DNA of 64,000 nucleotides from an uncultured Paracoccaceae bacterium. GTDB taxonomy: Bacteria; Pseudomonadota; Alphaproteobacteria; Rhodobacterales; Rhodobacteraceae. The DNA lies in contig CANMTR010000010.1 in assembly GCA_947500825.1 (NCBI GenBank), positions 1 through 64,000 on the forward strand, given 5' to 3'. Positions 1 to 11,146 of this stretch are shown piece by piece. The position numbers and the translations under genes are program-made. Position 1 is the stretch's first letter; every line of letters starts with the position of its first letter. Under the pieces are notes generated by a model. It searched no databases, was not told where the DNA came from, and was given only the letters and a program-made list of their open reading frames with translations.

Positions 1-77
1 CGGGGACCCTCCAGGTTCACCTCCATCACCTCGAGCGGCTTGCCCGCCCCCATCGCTACCGCAGCGCGTGTGCGCAT
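1..77 (-). CDS. adhC: class III alcohol dehydrogenase, 5' fragment (S-(hydroxymethyl)glutathione dehydrogenase)
   Basis: Only the first 25 codons are inside the window; the gene continues beyond base 1. The readable N-terminus is MRTRAAVAMGAGKPLEVMEV, followed by NLEGP, which closely resembles the start of class III alcohol dehydrogenase, the zinc enzyme that oxidises S-(hydroxymethyl)glutathione in formaldehyde detoxification. The ATG at 77 was chosen because the family usually begins with this RTRAAVA-type stretch. No catalytic or zinc residues are visible in the part present, so the call depends on the N-terminal signature alone. Confidence 0.7.
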   Translation of the reverse strand, partial: MRTRAAVAMGAGKPLEVMEVNLEGP

Positions 78-180
78 GATCGTCCCTTTCGGTTATCGCC
101 GTGGATGTCGTTCTCGGGGGGCAGGGTGGGACGGATTGCCGCCCCTGTGCAACCCGGCCCGTGCGAGCGGTGGGCGCGTG

Positions 181-822
181 TCAGTAATGGGTCCGCGCGC
201 CGGCGCGCCCGGGGGCGTCGAGATGGGGGGCGGCGTTGAACTGGGACAGGATCATCCCCTCGGGCCGGACGTGGAAGCGGTGGATCGAGGTGTTCAGGAT
301 CGGCATCAGGACATGGGCCAGCCGGTCGGGGTCGAGCCCCAGGACGTGGCGCAGGGCCATGCCCACCACGCCCCCCGAGGTCACGCACAGGATGCGGCGT
401 CCGCGCTCGGCCGCGCCCGTGAGGATTTCGGTCACGCGGGATTCGAAGGCCGCGAAGCTCTCGTTGCCTTCGATCTCGGCGGCGTGCCAGGCGCGCATGA
501 CCTGCGGAACATGGGCGGCGAAGCCGTCCTGGCCGGGCATGGGCACGCCGTGGGCGCTCTCCAGCGCCTGGCCGAGGTTGAAGTAGTCCATCTCGTTCAG
601 GCGGGGATCGGCGGTGGCCTCGATCCCCATGGCGCGGGCGGTCTCGCGGTGGCGGCGCAGGGTGCCCATCAGGCGCGCGTCGAACGGCGCCTCGTTCTCG
701 CGCATCCAGTCGCCCAGCCAGCCGGCCTGCTCGAATCCGAGCTCGGAGAGGCGGTCGTAGTCGGCCTCGGATGTGGCGTGGCTGTTGGCCTGTCCGTGCC
801 GGACCAGTACGATCTCGCCCAT
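181..822 (-). CDS. histidine phosphatase family protein (phosphoglycerate mutase-like)
   Basis: A 213-residue protein with the phosphohistidine motif LVRHGQ at residues 6-11, which defines the histidine phosphatase superfamily (cofactor-dependent phosphoglycerate mutases and broad phosphatases). The later TSGGVVGMALRH segment holds the second conserved part of the active site near the C-terminus. The ATG at 822 follows a strong AGGAGGG ribosome binding site; the much longer open frame upstream runs antisense through the next genes and is not coding. Substrate cannot be told from sequence. It stands alone, divergent from the small gene at 941, with which it shares a 118-bp promoter region. Confidence 0.85.
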   Translation of the reverse strand: MGEIVLVRHGQANSHATSEADYDRLSELGFEQAGWLGDWMRENEAPFDARLMGTLRRHRETARAMGIEATADPRLNEMDYFNLGQALESAHGVPMPGQDGFAAHVPQVMRAWHAAEIEGNESFAAFESRVTEILTGAAERGRRILCVTSGGVVGMALRHVLGLDPDRLAHVLMPILNTSIHRFHVRPEGMILSQFNAAPHLDAPGRAGARTHY

Positions 823-940
823 GGGCACTCCCTCCTGTCGCGCCGCCCGCCTAGCGGCTTCGTGCCGCCGTGCCAAGCGCGGGGAACGCGGACCGGGCCG
901 GTCCGCGTTGGGGTCGCGACACATGGAAAGGATCGCCGCG

Positions 941-1345
941 ATGACCGACCTGAGCTGGCACAAGAAGACCCTGGCCGAAATCCTGGGAGAGGATCGCGGG
1001 CTGCCCGACTGGGCGGCCGAGATGGTGGCCAAGTTCGACGCCGAGGCCGTGGAGGGGCTGCATCCCAAGGAGCGGGAGGCGGCGTTCTCGGCCCTGTCGC
1101 GGGTGGCGCGGCAGTCGCGCGACGCGCGCCAGACCGACTTCCACTCGGGCGGCGACAATCGACCCGCCTGGGTCGAGGGGGATATCGACTGGGGGCTGCG
1201 CGCGGCGCGGGCGGCGCTGGAGGACCAGCCGCCGGGCGTGCGCTCGCCGGCGGCCGATGCGCTCCTGTCGGACTGCGACTGCCCCGCGGCGGTGGGGCCG
1301 AACCCGGGGCGCGACGCCTCGACCCCCGGCACGGCGCAGGAATGA
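941..1345 (+). CDS. hypothetical protein, 134 aa
   Basis: I do not recognise this protein. It is soluble, acidic and mainly helical in composition for the first 100 residues, beginning MTDLSWHKKTLAEILGED, with no signal peptide or membrane segment. A short SDCDCP stretch near residue 108 holds the only two cysteines. The ATG at 941 is preferred over an in-frame ATG at 923 because AAAGGA lies at a suitable distance before it. It is divergent from the histidine phosphatase and lies about 70 bp before the oxidoreductase gene on the same strand, so the two may be co-transcribed. Confidence 0.6.
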   Translation: MTDLSWHKKTLAEILGEDRGLPDWAAEMVAKFDAEAVEGLHPKEREAAFSALSRVARQSRDARQTDFHSGGDNRPAWVEGDIDWGLRAARAALEDQPPGVRSPAADALLSDCDCPAAVGPNPGRDASTPGTAQE

Positions 1346-1413
1346 CGCAGGGGGGCGGGCCCGGCCGGCCGCCGCCCTAGATCGCACGAGGCGACCCCAT
1401 GAAGGACATCGAG

Positions 1414-2058
1414 ATGAGCACGGCCCCGATCCTGATCCTCGGCGCGACCTCCGGCATCGGCCGGGCGGCGATGGAGGAGGCCCTGTCGCGCGGGCTGCCC
1501 GTGCGTGCCTTCGCGCGCAGCGCGGGCGAATTGGCCCCGGCGGAGGGGCTGGAGCCCGTCGCGGGGGACGCGACGGATGCGGGTGACGTGGCGCGGGCGC
1601 TCGACGGGGCCGGGGCGGTGATCCAGGCGCTGGGCGTGTCCGGGGGCGTGTCGATGCTGTGGAAGACGGTGACGCTGTTCTCGCAGAGCACGCAAGTGCT
1701 GCTGGACGAGATGCCCAAGGCCGGTGTCTCGCGCCTGGTCTCGGTCACCGGGTTCGGCGCGGGGCGCTGCCGGCCGAAGATGAGCGCGGTGGAGCGGATC
1801 GGGCAGGACGTGGTGCTCGGCCGCCCCTATGCCGACAAGAACCGGCAGGAGGAGATGATCACCGCCAGCACGCTCGACTGGACCATCGCGCGACCCGTGA
1901 TCCTGACCAACGGGGCGAAATCGGGCAGGCTGAAGGTGCTGCGCGAGCCGGCCGAGTGGCGCAACGGCCTGATCTCGCGCAAGGACGTGGCGCTGTACCT
2001 CGTGGATGCGGTGGAGAAGGACCTCGACATCCGGGGCGACGTGGTGCTGACGCGGTGA
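1414..2058 (+). CDS. NAD(P)-binding Rossmann-fold oxidoreductase (SDR/NmrA-like)
   Basis: A 214-residue protein opening with a beta strand and the nucleotide-binding loop [14 protein letters not shown], typical of atypical short-chain dehydrogenases and NAD(P)H-binding epimerase-like proteins. The segment [16 protein letters not shown] and the later [11 protein letters not shown] are also characteristic of the flavin reductase/NmrA-like branch. There is no clear YxxxK catalytic pair, so it may be a sensor or a reductase rather than a classical dehydrogenase. The start at 1414 is preceded by AAGGA; an in-frame ATG at 1399 would add five residues. It converges on gyrB with a GC-rich hairpin between them. 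Confidence 0.75.
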   Translation: MSTAPILILGATSGIGRAAMEEALSRGLPVRAFARSAGELAPAEGLEPVAGDATDAGDVARALDGAGAVIQALGVSGGVSMLWKTVTLFSQSTQVLLDEMPKAGVSRLVSVTGFGAGRCRPKMSAVERIGQDVVLGRPYADKNRQEEMITASTLDWTIARPVILTNGAKSGRLKVLREPAEWRNGLISRKDVALYLVDAVEKDLDIRGDVVLTR

Positions 2059-2066
2059 GGGCGCGC

Positions 2067-2086
2067 CCGGGGGCCGTAGCCCCCGG
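2067..2086. terminator. GC-rich hairpin between convergent genes
   Basis: CCGGGGGC and GCCCCCGG form a perfect 8-bp stem with a 4-base loop between the stop codons of the oxidoreductase (2058) and gyrB (2102). There is no T-tract on either side, so it is at best a weak bidirectional terminator. Confidence 0.4.
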
Positions 2087-2101
2087 AGGCGTCCCGGCGC
2101 G

Positions 2102-4549
<2,448 letters not shown>

Positions 4550-4615
4550 CTACGTGCTTTCGCGGGCGTTGTCACGCAGCCCAAAGACGGGCCGCGCGGG
4601 CGGCCCGGCCACCCC

Positions 4616-5692
4616 TCACACGGGCGTGACCTCGGAGCCTTCCGGCCCTTCGGCCACCGACAGGTGCTGGGCCCGCGCGCCCAGGCCCTCGAAGAGCTCG
4701 GCGCCGGTCCCCGTCATCCAGGCCTGCACCCCCAGCGCGCAGATCTCGTCATAGAGGGCGGCGCGGCGGCCCGCGTCCAGATGCGCGGCCACCTCGTCCA
4801 GCAGGAGGACCGGCGGATCCCCGGTCTCGCCCGCCAGCGCACGGGCGTTGGCGAGGATGAGAGAGATCAGCAGCGCCTTCTGCTCGCCGGTGGAGCAGGC
4901 CTCCGCCGGCACGCCCTTGGCGCGGTAGGTCGCCGCCAGGTCGGCGCGGTGGGGGCCCGTCAGGCTGCGCCCCGCGGCCATGTCGCGGCCCCGGCCCTCC
5001 GCCAGCGCCTCGGCCGAAACCGGGCCCCGGGGGGCGACGATGGCCAGGTCCGAGACCGGGAAGGCGGTGCGCGCGCCCTCCTGGGCGGCCATGATGCGCG
5101 TCACCGCCGCGGCGCGCCCCGCCTCGATCTCGGCGCCGGCCTCGGCCATCTGCCCCTCCAGCGCGCGGAACCAAGCGGGGTCCCGCACATCGTCCTTCAA
5201 CAGGCGGTTGCGCTCGCGCATGGCCTTTTCGTAGGCGATCGCCGCCTGCGCGTGGCGGGGCAGGAAGCTCAAGGTCATCCGGTCGAGGAAGCGCCGCCGC
5301 CCCTCGGCCCCCTCGATCCAGAGCCGGTCCATGGACGGCACCAGCCACAGGACGCGCAGGAGGCGCCCCAGATCGGCCTGGGGGGCCGCCTTGGCGTCGA
5401 TGCGCACCCCGCGCGGCTGGTCCGGCTCGGCCCGGGTCTCCACCTCGCGCGAGCCGCCGCCCCCCGCCACCTCGGCCGCGACGCGCCAGCCCGGTGCCGC
5501 GGGGCGCCGCGACAGGTCGGGCGCGGCGGCCCGGCGCAGGCCCCGGCCCGGCGACAGGAGCGACACCGCCTCCACGAGGTTCGTCTTGCCCGACCCGTTG
5601 GGCCCGAAGATCGCCACCGGCCGGGCGTCGAGCGCCAGCCGCGTGCGCCTGTGGGAGCGGAACTGCGAGAGCTCGAGCCGGGTCAGGTGCAT
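4616..5692 (-). CDS. recF: DNA replication and repair protein RecF
   Basis: An SMC-like ABC ATPase of 358 residues that helps load RecA at single-strand gaps. The Walker A motif FGPNGSGKTN lies at about residues 29-38, the ABC signature region STGEQKALL about two-thirds along, and the Walker B motif PVLLLDEVAAHLD follows. The RecF start is usually the sequence seen here (MHLTRLELSQFRSHR), so the ATG at 5692 was chosen; a GTG at 5707 could add five residues. It sits between dnaN and gyrB in the conserved replication block. Confidence 0.95.
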   Translation of the reverse strand: MHLTRLELSQFRSHRRTRLALDARPVAIFGPNGSGKTNLVEAVSLLSPGRGLRRAAAPDLSRRPAAPGWRVAAEVAGGGGSREVETRAEPDQPRGVRIDAKAAPQADLGRLLRVLWLVPSMDRLWIEGAEGRRRFLDRMTLSFLPRHAQAAIAYEKAMRERNRLLKDDVRDPAWFRALEGQMAEAGAEIEAGRAAAVTRIMAAQEGARTAFPVSDLAIVAPRGPVSAEALAEGRGRDMAAGRSLTGPHRADLAATYRAKGVPAEACSTGEQKALLISLILANARALAGETGDPPVLLLDEVAAHLDAGRRAALYDEICALGVQAWMTGTGAELFEGLGARAQHLSVAEGPEGSEVTPV

Positions 5693-5759
5693 CGTCGGCC
5701 CCTTCACCCTTTTCCAAATACCCCGGCGCGCGCGCGGGGCGGCGCGCCGGTGCCGCGGC

Positions 5760-6878
5760 TCACACCCGCATCGGCATCACGACATAGACGGCCGAGGTGT
5801 CGGTGCCCTCGCGCATCAGGGTCGGGTCGCCCGAGGAGTTGAACAGGAACACCGCGTTCTCCCGGTCCACCTGGTTGGCGATCTCGAGGAGGTACTTGGC
5901 GTTGAAGCCGATCTCGAGCCGCTCGTCGGAATAGGCGACGACCAGCTCCTCCTCGGCGTTGCCCGCGTCGGGGGCGTTGACCGACAGGATCAGGCGATCC
6001 TCGTCGAGCTGCAGCTTCACCGCGCGGCTGCGCTCGGAGGAGACGGTGGCGACCCGGTCCACCGCCTTGGCGAAATCGGCCGCGTCCACCTCCAGCCGGC
6101 GCTGGTTGTTCTGGGGAATGACGCGGGTGTAGTCGGGGAAGGTGCCGTCGATGACCTTGGAGGTCAGCGTAATTCCGGGCGTGGCGAAGCGGATCTTGGT
6201 GTCGCTGACGGAAACCTCGATCTGCGCCTCGTCGTCCTCGAGGAGCTTGCGCAGCTCGTTCACGGCCTTGCGCGGCACGATCACGCCGGGCATTCCCTCG
6301 GCGCCCTCGGGCAGGGCCGCGTCGATCCGGGCCAGGCGGTGGCCGTCGGTGGCCACGCAGCGCAGCATCCGGCCCTCCTCGCTGTCGGCCACGTGCATGT
6401 AGACGCCGTTGAGGTAGTAGCGCGTCTCCTCGGTCGAGATGGCGAACTTGGACTTGTCGAAGAGCCGGCGCAGGGTGGCAGCGGGGGCCTCGAAGGTGGA
6501 GGCGTACTCGCTCGACGCCATGACCGGGAAGTCCTGCCGGGGCAGGGTGGCCAGGGCGAAGGTGGAGCGCCCGGCGGCAACGGTGACGCGGCCCGAACTG
6601 CCGTCGTCGTCGAGGTTGACGAGCGCGCCGTCGGGCAGCTTGCGCACGATCTCGTGGAAGGTGACGGCGTTGACGGTGGTGGCGCCGGCGCGCTCCACCT
6701 TGGCGGGCGCCTGGTCCACGACCTCGATGTCGAGATCGGTCGCGCGGAAGCGCACCTCGTCGCCCTCCGCCTCGATCAGCACGTTGGCGAGGATCGGGAT
6801 CGTGTTGCGCCGCTCCACCACCGACTGCGCCCGGGCCACGGCGCGCAGCAGCGCCGCCCGTTCGATGCTGATCTTCAT
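5760..6878 (-). CDS. dnaN: DNA polymerase III sliding clamp, beta subunit
   Basis: A 372-residue sliding clamp that tethers DNA polymerase III to DNA. It begins MKISIERAALLRAVARAQSV and ends in the family-typical VYVVMPMRV hydrophobic tail that forms the third clamp domain's last strand. Length fits three tandem clamp domains. An upstream in-frame ATG at 6893 is rejected because its codons GGAGGA look like the ribosome binding site for the ATG at 6878. The promoter must lie in the 114 bp between dnaN and the dnaA stop, where an 11-bp direct repeat is found. Confidence 0.97.
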   Translation of the reverse strand: MKISIERAALLRAVARAQSVVERRNTIPILANVLIEAEGDEVRFRATDLDIEVVDQAPAKVERAGATTVNAVTFHEIVRKLPDGALVNLDDDGSSGRVTVAAGRSTFALATLPRQDFPVMASSEYASTFEAPAATLRRLFDKSKFAISTEETRYYLNGVYMHVADSEEGRMLRCVATDGHRLARIDAALPEGAEGMPGVIVPRKAVNELRKLLEDDEAQIEVSVSDTKIRFATPGITLTSKVIDGTFPDYTRVIPQNNQRRLEVDAADFAKAVDRVATVSSERSRAVKLQLDEDRLILSVNAPDAGNAEEELVVAYSDERLEIGFNAKYLLEIANQVDRENAVFLFNSSGDPTLMREGTDTSAVYVVMPMRV

Positions 6879-6969
6879 GACTGCGTCCTCCATGGGCTGC
6901 CCGGGGGGCTCACGCTATCTCCTTTGCGGCCCCGTGCAACAGCAATCTGGGCCGTGCGGAGTGGCCGCG

Positions 6970-7013
6970 ATCACCGGTCGGTCACCGGGCGATCACTGGG
7001 CGGTCAGCAGCTT
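6970..7013. repeat. 11-bp direct repeats straddling the dnaA stop codon
   Basis: ATCACCGGTC at 6970, GTCACCGGGC at 6981 and ATCACTGGGC at 6992 are spaced exactly 11 bp, with a fourth, decayed copy beginning GTCA at 7003. The array overlaps the last codons of dnaA and lies upstream of dnaN. It does not resemble a DnaA box. Confidence 0.6.
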
Positions 7014-8405
7014 TCGCAGGAGCTGCAGGTCCTCGGCAATGGAATTGTCCGAACCCGACAGCTCCTCGATCTTGCGGATGCCGTGCATGATCGTGGTGTG
7101 GTCGCGGCCGCCGAACTTGCGCGCGATCTCGGGCAGGGAGCGCTCGGTCAGCTCCTTGGCGAGATACATGGCCACCTGCCGGGGCCGGGCGAAGACGCGG
7201 TTGCGCCGCGGCCCCACCAGGTCGCTGAGGCGGATGTGGTAGTGGTCGGCCACCTTGCGCTGGATGTCGTCGATCGAGGCCTTGCGGTCGGCCGATTTCA
7301 GCATGTCGCGCAGGTATTCCTGCGCCATGTCCAGATCCACCTCGCGGCCCAGGAAGGACGAGTGCGCGTAGAGGCGGGTCAGCGCGCCCTCGAGCTCGCG
7401 CACGTTCGAGGTGATGCGGTGGGCCAGGAACTCCACCACGCCCTCGCCGATCTCGGCGCCGGGGAACTGCTGGGCGAAGAGATCCATCTTGCGCTGCAGG
7501 ATGCCCAGGCGCAGCTCGTAGCTGGTGGGGTGGATGTCGACCACGAGGCCCGAGTTGAGGCGCGACACGATGCGCCGCTCCAGCCCGTCGATGTCGCCCG
7601 GCGCGGTGTCGGCCGAGAGCACGATCTGCTTCTTCTGCTCGATCAGCGCGTTGAAGGTGTGGAAGAACTCCTCCTGGGTGCTGTCCTTGCCGGCGATGAA
7701 CTTCACGTCGTCGATCATCAGCACGTCCACCGAGCGGAACATGGACTTGAAGCCCAGCATGTCCTTCTCGCGCAGGGCCTGGACGAAGCGGTACATGAAC
7801 CGCTCCGCCGAGAGGTAGAGGACCCGGGCGCCGGGGTCCCGCGACTGCAGCTCCCAGGCGATGGCGTGCATCAGGTGCGTCTTGCCCAGGCCCACGCCGC
7901 CATAGAGGAACAGCGGGTTGAACGTGACCTGGCCGCCTTCGCCCACGCGGCGCGCGGCGGCGTGGGCGAGCTCGTTGGGCTTGCCCACGACGAAGGTGTC
8001 GAAGGTGTTGTTGGGGTCGAGCGGCAGCCCGTCGGCGAAGGCGGCGGAGGCCGAGCGGGGCGCGGGCTGGGGAGCGGCGGCGGCGGGCGCGGGCCCGTGA
8101 TCGGGGATCGGCCCGTTGCCGGAGGCCGGACCGGGGGTGGCGGGGGCCGCGCCTTGGGCGGGGGGCTGGCGCACCACGAAGGCCAGCCGGCGCACGGGTT
8201 CGCCCTGGGCCGAGACGCCGCTCAGGATGGCATCGCCGAAGTAGCGGTCCACCCAGTTGCCCATGAAGTTCGACTGCACCGCGAAGGTCAGCACGCCGTC
8301 GGAGAGCTCCTCGAACCGCAGCGGCTCGATCCAGGTGACGTAGTTGTTGTGACCGACGGACCGCTTCAGCTCCTGCCGGACCTTGCCCCAGGTATCGTAG
8401 TTCAT
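6993..8405 (-). CDS. dnaA: chromosomal replication initiator protein DnaA
   Basis: The AAA+ replication initiator, 470 residues. Domain I spans about residues 1-85 (it begins MNYDTWGKVRQELKRSVGHN); a long Ala/Pro-rich domain II linker covers about 80-125. The AAA+ core has Walker A GGVGLGKTH (169-177) and Walker B VLMIDDVKF, where most relatives read DDIQF. Domain IV ends with the DNA-binding signature GGRDHTTIMHGIRKIE. The ATG at 8405 was chosen because upstream codons are not DnaA-like. It is transcribed toward dnaN, recF and gyrB, and is separated from rpsT by 513 bp with a terminator at the rpsT end, so it likely has its own promoter. Confidence 0.97.
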   Translation of the reverse strand: MNYDTWGKVRQELKRSVGHNNYVTWIEPLRFEELSDGVLTFAVQSNFMGNWVDRYFGDAILSGVSAQGEPVRRLAFVVRQPPAQGAAPATPGPASGNGPIPDHGPAPAAAAPQPAPRSASAAFADGLPLDPNNTFDTFVVGKPNELAHAAARRVGEGGQVTFNPLFLYGGVGLGKTHLMHAIAWELQSRDPGARVLYLSAERFMYRFVQALREKDMLGFKSMFRSVDVLMIDDVKFIAGKDSTQEEFFHTFNALIEQKKQIVLSADTAPGDIDGLERRIVSRLNSGLVVDIHPTSYELRLGILQRKMDLFAQQFPGAEIGEGVVEFLAHRITSNVRELEGALTRLYAHSSFLGREVDLDMAQEYLRDMLKSADRKASIDDIQRKVADHYHIRLSDLVGPRRNRVFARPRQVAMYLAKELTERSLPEIARKFGGRDHTTIMHGIRKIEELSGSDNSIAEDLQLLRKLLTAQ

Positions 8406-8860
8406 GTGCTTCCCACCGCGTCTGCTTCGCCTGTCGGCATCCCCCGATGCCCCGATGCGATCACGGGTGTGCCCCGGCCCTCCGCGGGCGTCGGACAAAA
8501 GGAGGCGGCCCCGGCCCCGTGGGGCCGAGTCGCGCGTCCCTCTCCGACGCTTGCGTACGAGCCTCGCCCGTCGTGCTCCCGGAATGGCAGTTCCGGAAAG
8601 CCGGGCGGTGGCGTGATCGGACAGGCAGATGTTCTGCGACCCTTGTCTACTTTTGCGTGTCCTGCCTCGGCCGGGCACGCGGCGATCCGGGATCGCCGCA
8701 AAGGGTCTTGTCGAACGGTGCGTGTCCCCCCGTGAATCGCTCGACGAACCTAGCAACGCGGGCTTCGGACGCGCAACAGATCAAAGCCGTTGACTCCGGT
8801 TTTGCCGCGCCGGAATCGAGCCGGGTGGGAGTCGCGGCCACAGCTTGGCCTAAGCCCTTG
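8406..8860. promoter_or_regulatory. long leader/intergenic region upstream of dnaA
   Basis: No convincing gene is visible here. The region should hold the dnaA promoter and a long leader on the minus strand. It is GC-rich throughout, with no AT-rich unwinding element and no match I could accept to the DnaA box TTATNCACA, so I do not call oriC. The most striking element is a near-perfect 21-bp palindrome at 8679-8699, listed separately. Confidence 0.5.
8679..8699. promoter_or_regulatory. 21-bp palindrome upstream of dnaA (possible operator)
   Basis: GCGGCGATCC at 8679-8688 and its exact inverse GGATCGCCGC at 8690-8699 flank a single central base. It lies about 275 bp before the dnaA start. 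A 10-1-10 perfect inverted repeat of this kind suits binding of a dimeric protein better than an RNA hairpin, since a one-base loop cannot close. Confidence 0.45.
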
Positions 8861-8891
8861 AAAAACAAAGGCGCGCCCGATGGGCGCGCCT
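8861..8891 (-). terminator. rho-independent terminator of rpsT
   Basis: AGGCGCGCCC (8869-8878) and GGGCGCGCCT (8882-8891) form a perfect 10-bp stem with a 3-base loop. On the minus strand the stem is followed by TTTGTTTTT, a good U-tract. It starts 28 bp past the rpsT stop codon and separates rpsT from dnaA. Confidence 0.9.
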
Positions 8892-8918
8892 GGAATGTCG
8901 AGCGATGTCAACCGCTTG

Positions 8919-9182
8919 TCAGCCGATGGACTTGATCCGGTGGGACAGGCGGGACAGCTTGCGCGACGCCGTGTTGCGGTGGAAGACGCCCTTGGTGACG
9001 CCCCGCATCAGCTCGGGCTGGGCGGCCTGGAGGGCCTCCTTGGCGGCGGCCTGATCGCCCGACGCGATGGCCTCCTCGACGCGGCGCAGATGGGTGCGGA
9101 TGCGCGAGCGGCGGGCGCGGTTGACCTCGTAGCGGTGCTCCGTCTGGCGCGCGCGCTTCTTCGACTGGGGCGTGTTTGCCAT
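8919..9182 (-). CDS. rpsT: 30S ribosomal protein S20
   Basis: A small, strongly basic 87-residue protein of the S20 family, a primary 16S rRNA binder. It begins [20 protein letters not shown], the usual S20 opening with a run of Lys/Arg, and continues with [19 protein letters not shown] and the helical C-terminal half [19 protein letters not shown]. It is a single-gene unit: its own terminator lies directly downstream and a 155-bp gap separates it from the enoyl-CoA hydratase gene. The position beside dnaA is typical of alphaproteobacteria. Confidence 0.97.
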   Translation of the reverse strand: MANTPQSKKRARQTEHRYEVNRARRSRIRTHLRRVEEAIASGDQAAAKEALQAAQPELMRGVTKGVFHRNTASRKLSRLSHRIKSIG

Positions 9183-9337
9183 GGTTCTGATGCCTTTCGG
9201 GTCGTGGTCGTTTCAACTTTTGCGCGAACGGCCGAATCGACTCCGGGTCGGGGACATCCGGCCTGGCGGGCCTCACGCGCATGTAGATCGCCCCTCTAGA
9301 CGACGCGGGGCGGCTTGTGAAGCGGTAAAACCGCGCT

Positions 9338-10114
9338 TCAGCGGTCGCGGAACTGCGCCTCGCGCTTTTCGAGGAAGGCGCTCATGCCCTCCTTTTGGTC
9401 CTCGGTGGCGAAGAGGGCGTGGAACAGCCGGCGCTCGTGGAGGATGCCCTCGGCCATGGTGGTCTCGTAGGAGCGGTTCACCGCCTCCTTCACGGCCATG
9501 ACGGCGGTCTGGCTCTTCTCGGTGATCTTCTGGGCGGCGGCGAGCGCCTCCTCCATGAGCTTCTTGGCGGGGACCACACGGCTCACGAGGCCCGACCGCT
9601 CGGCCTCGTCGGCGTTCATGAAGCGGCCCGTCAGGTGCATCTCCATGGCCTTGGACTTGCCCACGAAGCGGGTCAGGCGCTGGGTGCCGCCGATGCCCGC
9701 CACGACGCCGAGATTGATCTCGGGCTGGCCGAACTTGGCGCTGTCGGCGGCGATGATGAAGTCGCACATCAGCGCCAGCTCGCAGCCCCCGCCCAGGGCG
9801 TAGCCCGACACGGCGGCGATGATGGGCTTGCGGCAGGTCTCGATCGCGCGGGCCTGCTTGCCGAAGAGGTCTGAGGTGAAGACGTCGACGAATCCCTTCT
9901 CGGCCATCTCCTTGACGTCGGCGCCGGCGGCGAAGGCCTTCTCGGAGCCGGTCAGGACCATGCAGCGGACCTTGTCGTTGGTCTCCGCCTCGGCGACGGC
10001 CTGCGCCAGCTCGGTCAGGAGCGTGGTGTTGAGCGCGTTCATGGCGTCGGGGCGGTTCAGCCGGATGAGGGCGACGTGGTCCTCGATCTCGACGACGATG
10101 GTCTTGAAGGCCAT
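9338..10114 (-). CDS. enoyl-CoA hydratase (crotonase family)
   Basis: A 258-residue crotonase-fold enzyme that probably hydrates short-chain 2-enoyl-CoA in fatty acid beta-oxidation. The oxyanion-hole regions are [11 protein letters not shown] (about residue 60) and [16 protein letters not shown] (about 105), and the two catalytic glutamates sit in GGGCELAL and QPEINLGV. Length and motifs fit a genuine hydratase rather than an isomerase. It is upstream of rpsT on the same strand, an order conserved next to dnaA in this lineage. A 7-bp stem (TGAAGCG/CGCTTCA) overlaps its stop codon and may attenuate read-through into rpsT. Confidence 0.93.
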   Translation of the reverse strand: MAFKTIVVEIEDHVALIRLNRPDAMNALNTTLLTELAQAVAEAETNDKVRCMVLTGSEKAFAAGADVKEMAEKGFVDVFTSDLFGKQARAIETCRKPIIAAVSGYALGGGCELALMCDFIIAADSAKFGQPEINLGVVAGIGGTQRLTRFVGKSKAMEMHLTGRFMNADEAERSGLVSRVVPAKKLMEEALAAAQKITEKSQTAVMAVKEAVNRSYETTMAEGILHERRLFHALFATEDQKEGMSAFLEKREAQFRDR

Positions 10115-10177
10115 GCGATCCTGCCTTGGCTATTGGGTCGGAGCCCGAGCCTTAACAAGCCCCGCTCTCCGATCAAG

Positions 10178-11029
10178 CTATCTTTGGCAGGCCGGGCAGT
10201 GGAAGGTGGACCGTCCAGATTGCACGATGCGCCGGATCGTTCCGGAGCACCCGTCACGCGTGCATGGATGCCCCTCGCGGTCGTAGACGTGGAAGGCGTG
10301 CTGGAAATAGCCCATCGCGCCGTCGGCCTGGCGGTAGTCCCTGAGCGACGAGCCCCCCGCCTCGATCGCGTCGAGGAGCGTGGCGCGGATCACCGGGACC
10401 AGGGCGCGGACACGGGGCGCGGCGATCCGCCCCGCCTGGCGGCGCGGCGAGATGCCGGCGCGGAACAGCGCCTCGCAGACATAGATGTTGCCCAGGCCCG
10501 CCACGATCCGCTGGTCGAGGAGCGCCGATTTCACCGGCGTGCGGCGGCCCCGGAAGGCGGCGATGAGATGCTCTTCGTCGAAGGCGTTGCCCAGGGGCTC
10601 GGGCCCGATCCGGGCCAGCAGCCAGTGATCCTCCAGCGCGTGGGTGGGCGCGAGATCCATGGCGCCGAAGCGGCGGGGGTCGTTGAAGGTGACGCGCCCG
10701 CCCCCCTCCATGTGGAAGACGACGTGGTCGTGCTTGGCGGTGGGGGCGATGGCCGCGTGGAACGTGGCGGTGGGCGCGGCATCCACCTGCATCCGGCCCG
10801 ACATCCCCAGGTGCACGATCAGCGTCTCGCCCCGGTCGAGCGCGATCAGCAGGTATTTCGAGCGCCGCCCCAGATGGGTGATCCGCGCGCCCTCCAGCCG
10901 CTCGGCCATGCGCGGGGGGAAGGGCCAGCGCAGGTCGGGGCGCCGGATCTCGGCGCGTTCGACGCGGCGGCCGATCATGGCGGGCTCCAGGCCGCGGCGA
11001 ACGGTCTCGACCTCGGGAAGTTCGGGCAT
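10178..11029 (-). CDS. mutM: formamidopyrimidine-DNA glycosylase
   Basis: A base-excision repair glycosylase/AP lyase that removes 8-oxoguanine and formamidopyrimidines, 283 residues. The mature N-terminus [13 protein letters not shown] carries the catalytic proline and glutamate. The [12 protein letters not shown] segment holds the conserved lysine near residue 60, and the C-terminal zinc finger is C-x4-C-x16-C-x2-C, ending HCPACQR. The start at 11029 is fixed by the need for Met-Pro-Glu-Leu. It is divergent from ubiE, with a 117-bp shared promoter region. Confidence 0.95.
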   Translation of the reverse strand: MPELPEVETVRRGLEPAMIGRRVERAEIRRPDLRWPFPPRMAERLEGARITHLGRRSKYLLIALDRGETLIVHLGMSGRMQVDAAPTATFHAAIAPTAKHDHVVFHMEGGGRVTFNDPRRFGAMDLAPTHALEDHWLLARIGPEPLGNAFDEEHLIAAFRGRRTPVKSALLDQRIVAGLGNIYVCEALFRAGISPRRQAGRIAAPRVRALVPVIRATLLDAIEAGGSSLRDYRQADGAMGYFQHAFHVYDREGHPCTRDGCSGTIRRIVQSGRSTFHCPACQR

Positions 11030-11058
11030 GGGCGGGACCCCTCGGGCGCGCGGTCGCA

Positions 11059-11086
11059 TTGTCACGGCAGTACGGGGACATATAAG
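11059..11086 (+). promoter_or_regulatory. sigma-70-type promoter of ubiE-ubiB, with a duplicated -10-like element
   Basis: TTGTCA at 11059-11064 and TATAAG at 11081-11086, 16 bp apart, each match the sigma-70 consensus at five of six positions, about 60 bp before the ubiE ATG. The surrounding ACATATAAGA (11078-11087) is repeated exactly at 11107-11116, 29 bp further on, so there may be two start sites or a tandem operator. Confidence 0.55.
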
Positions 11087-11146
11087 ACGTCCACCGCAGG
11101 GCGGAGACATATAAGAAGTCCCGAGCATTCAAGGACGCAAGTGCCC

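Noticed and set aside
181-1695. Extended form of the histidine phosphatase with about 290 extra N-terminal residues
   Set aside because: The extension is antisense to two genes, and a strong ribosome binding site lies directly before the internal ATG at 822.
5331-8735. A 1134-residue plus-strand open frame across recF, dnaN and dnaA
   Set aside because: It is a shadow of three firmly identified minus-strand genes.
8406-8918. Possible oriC upstream of dnaA
   Set aside because: No DnaA box that I could accept and no AT-rich unwinding region. In this lineage the origin is often away from dnaA.
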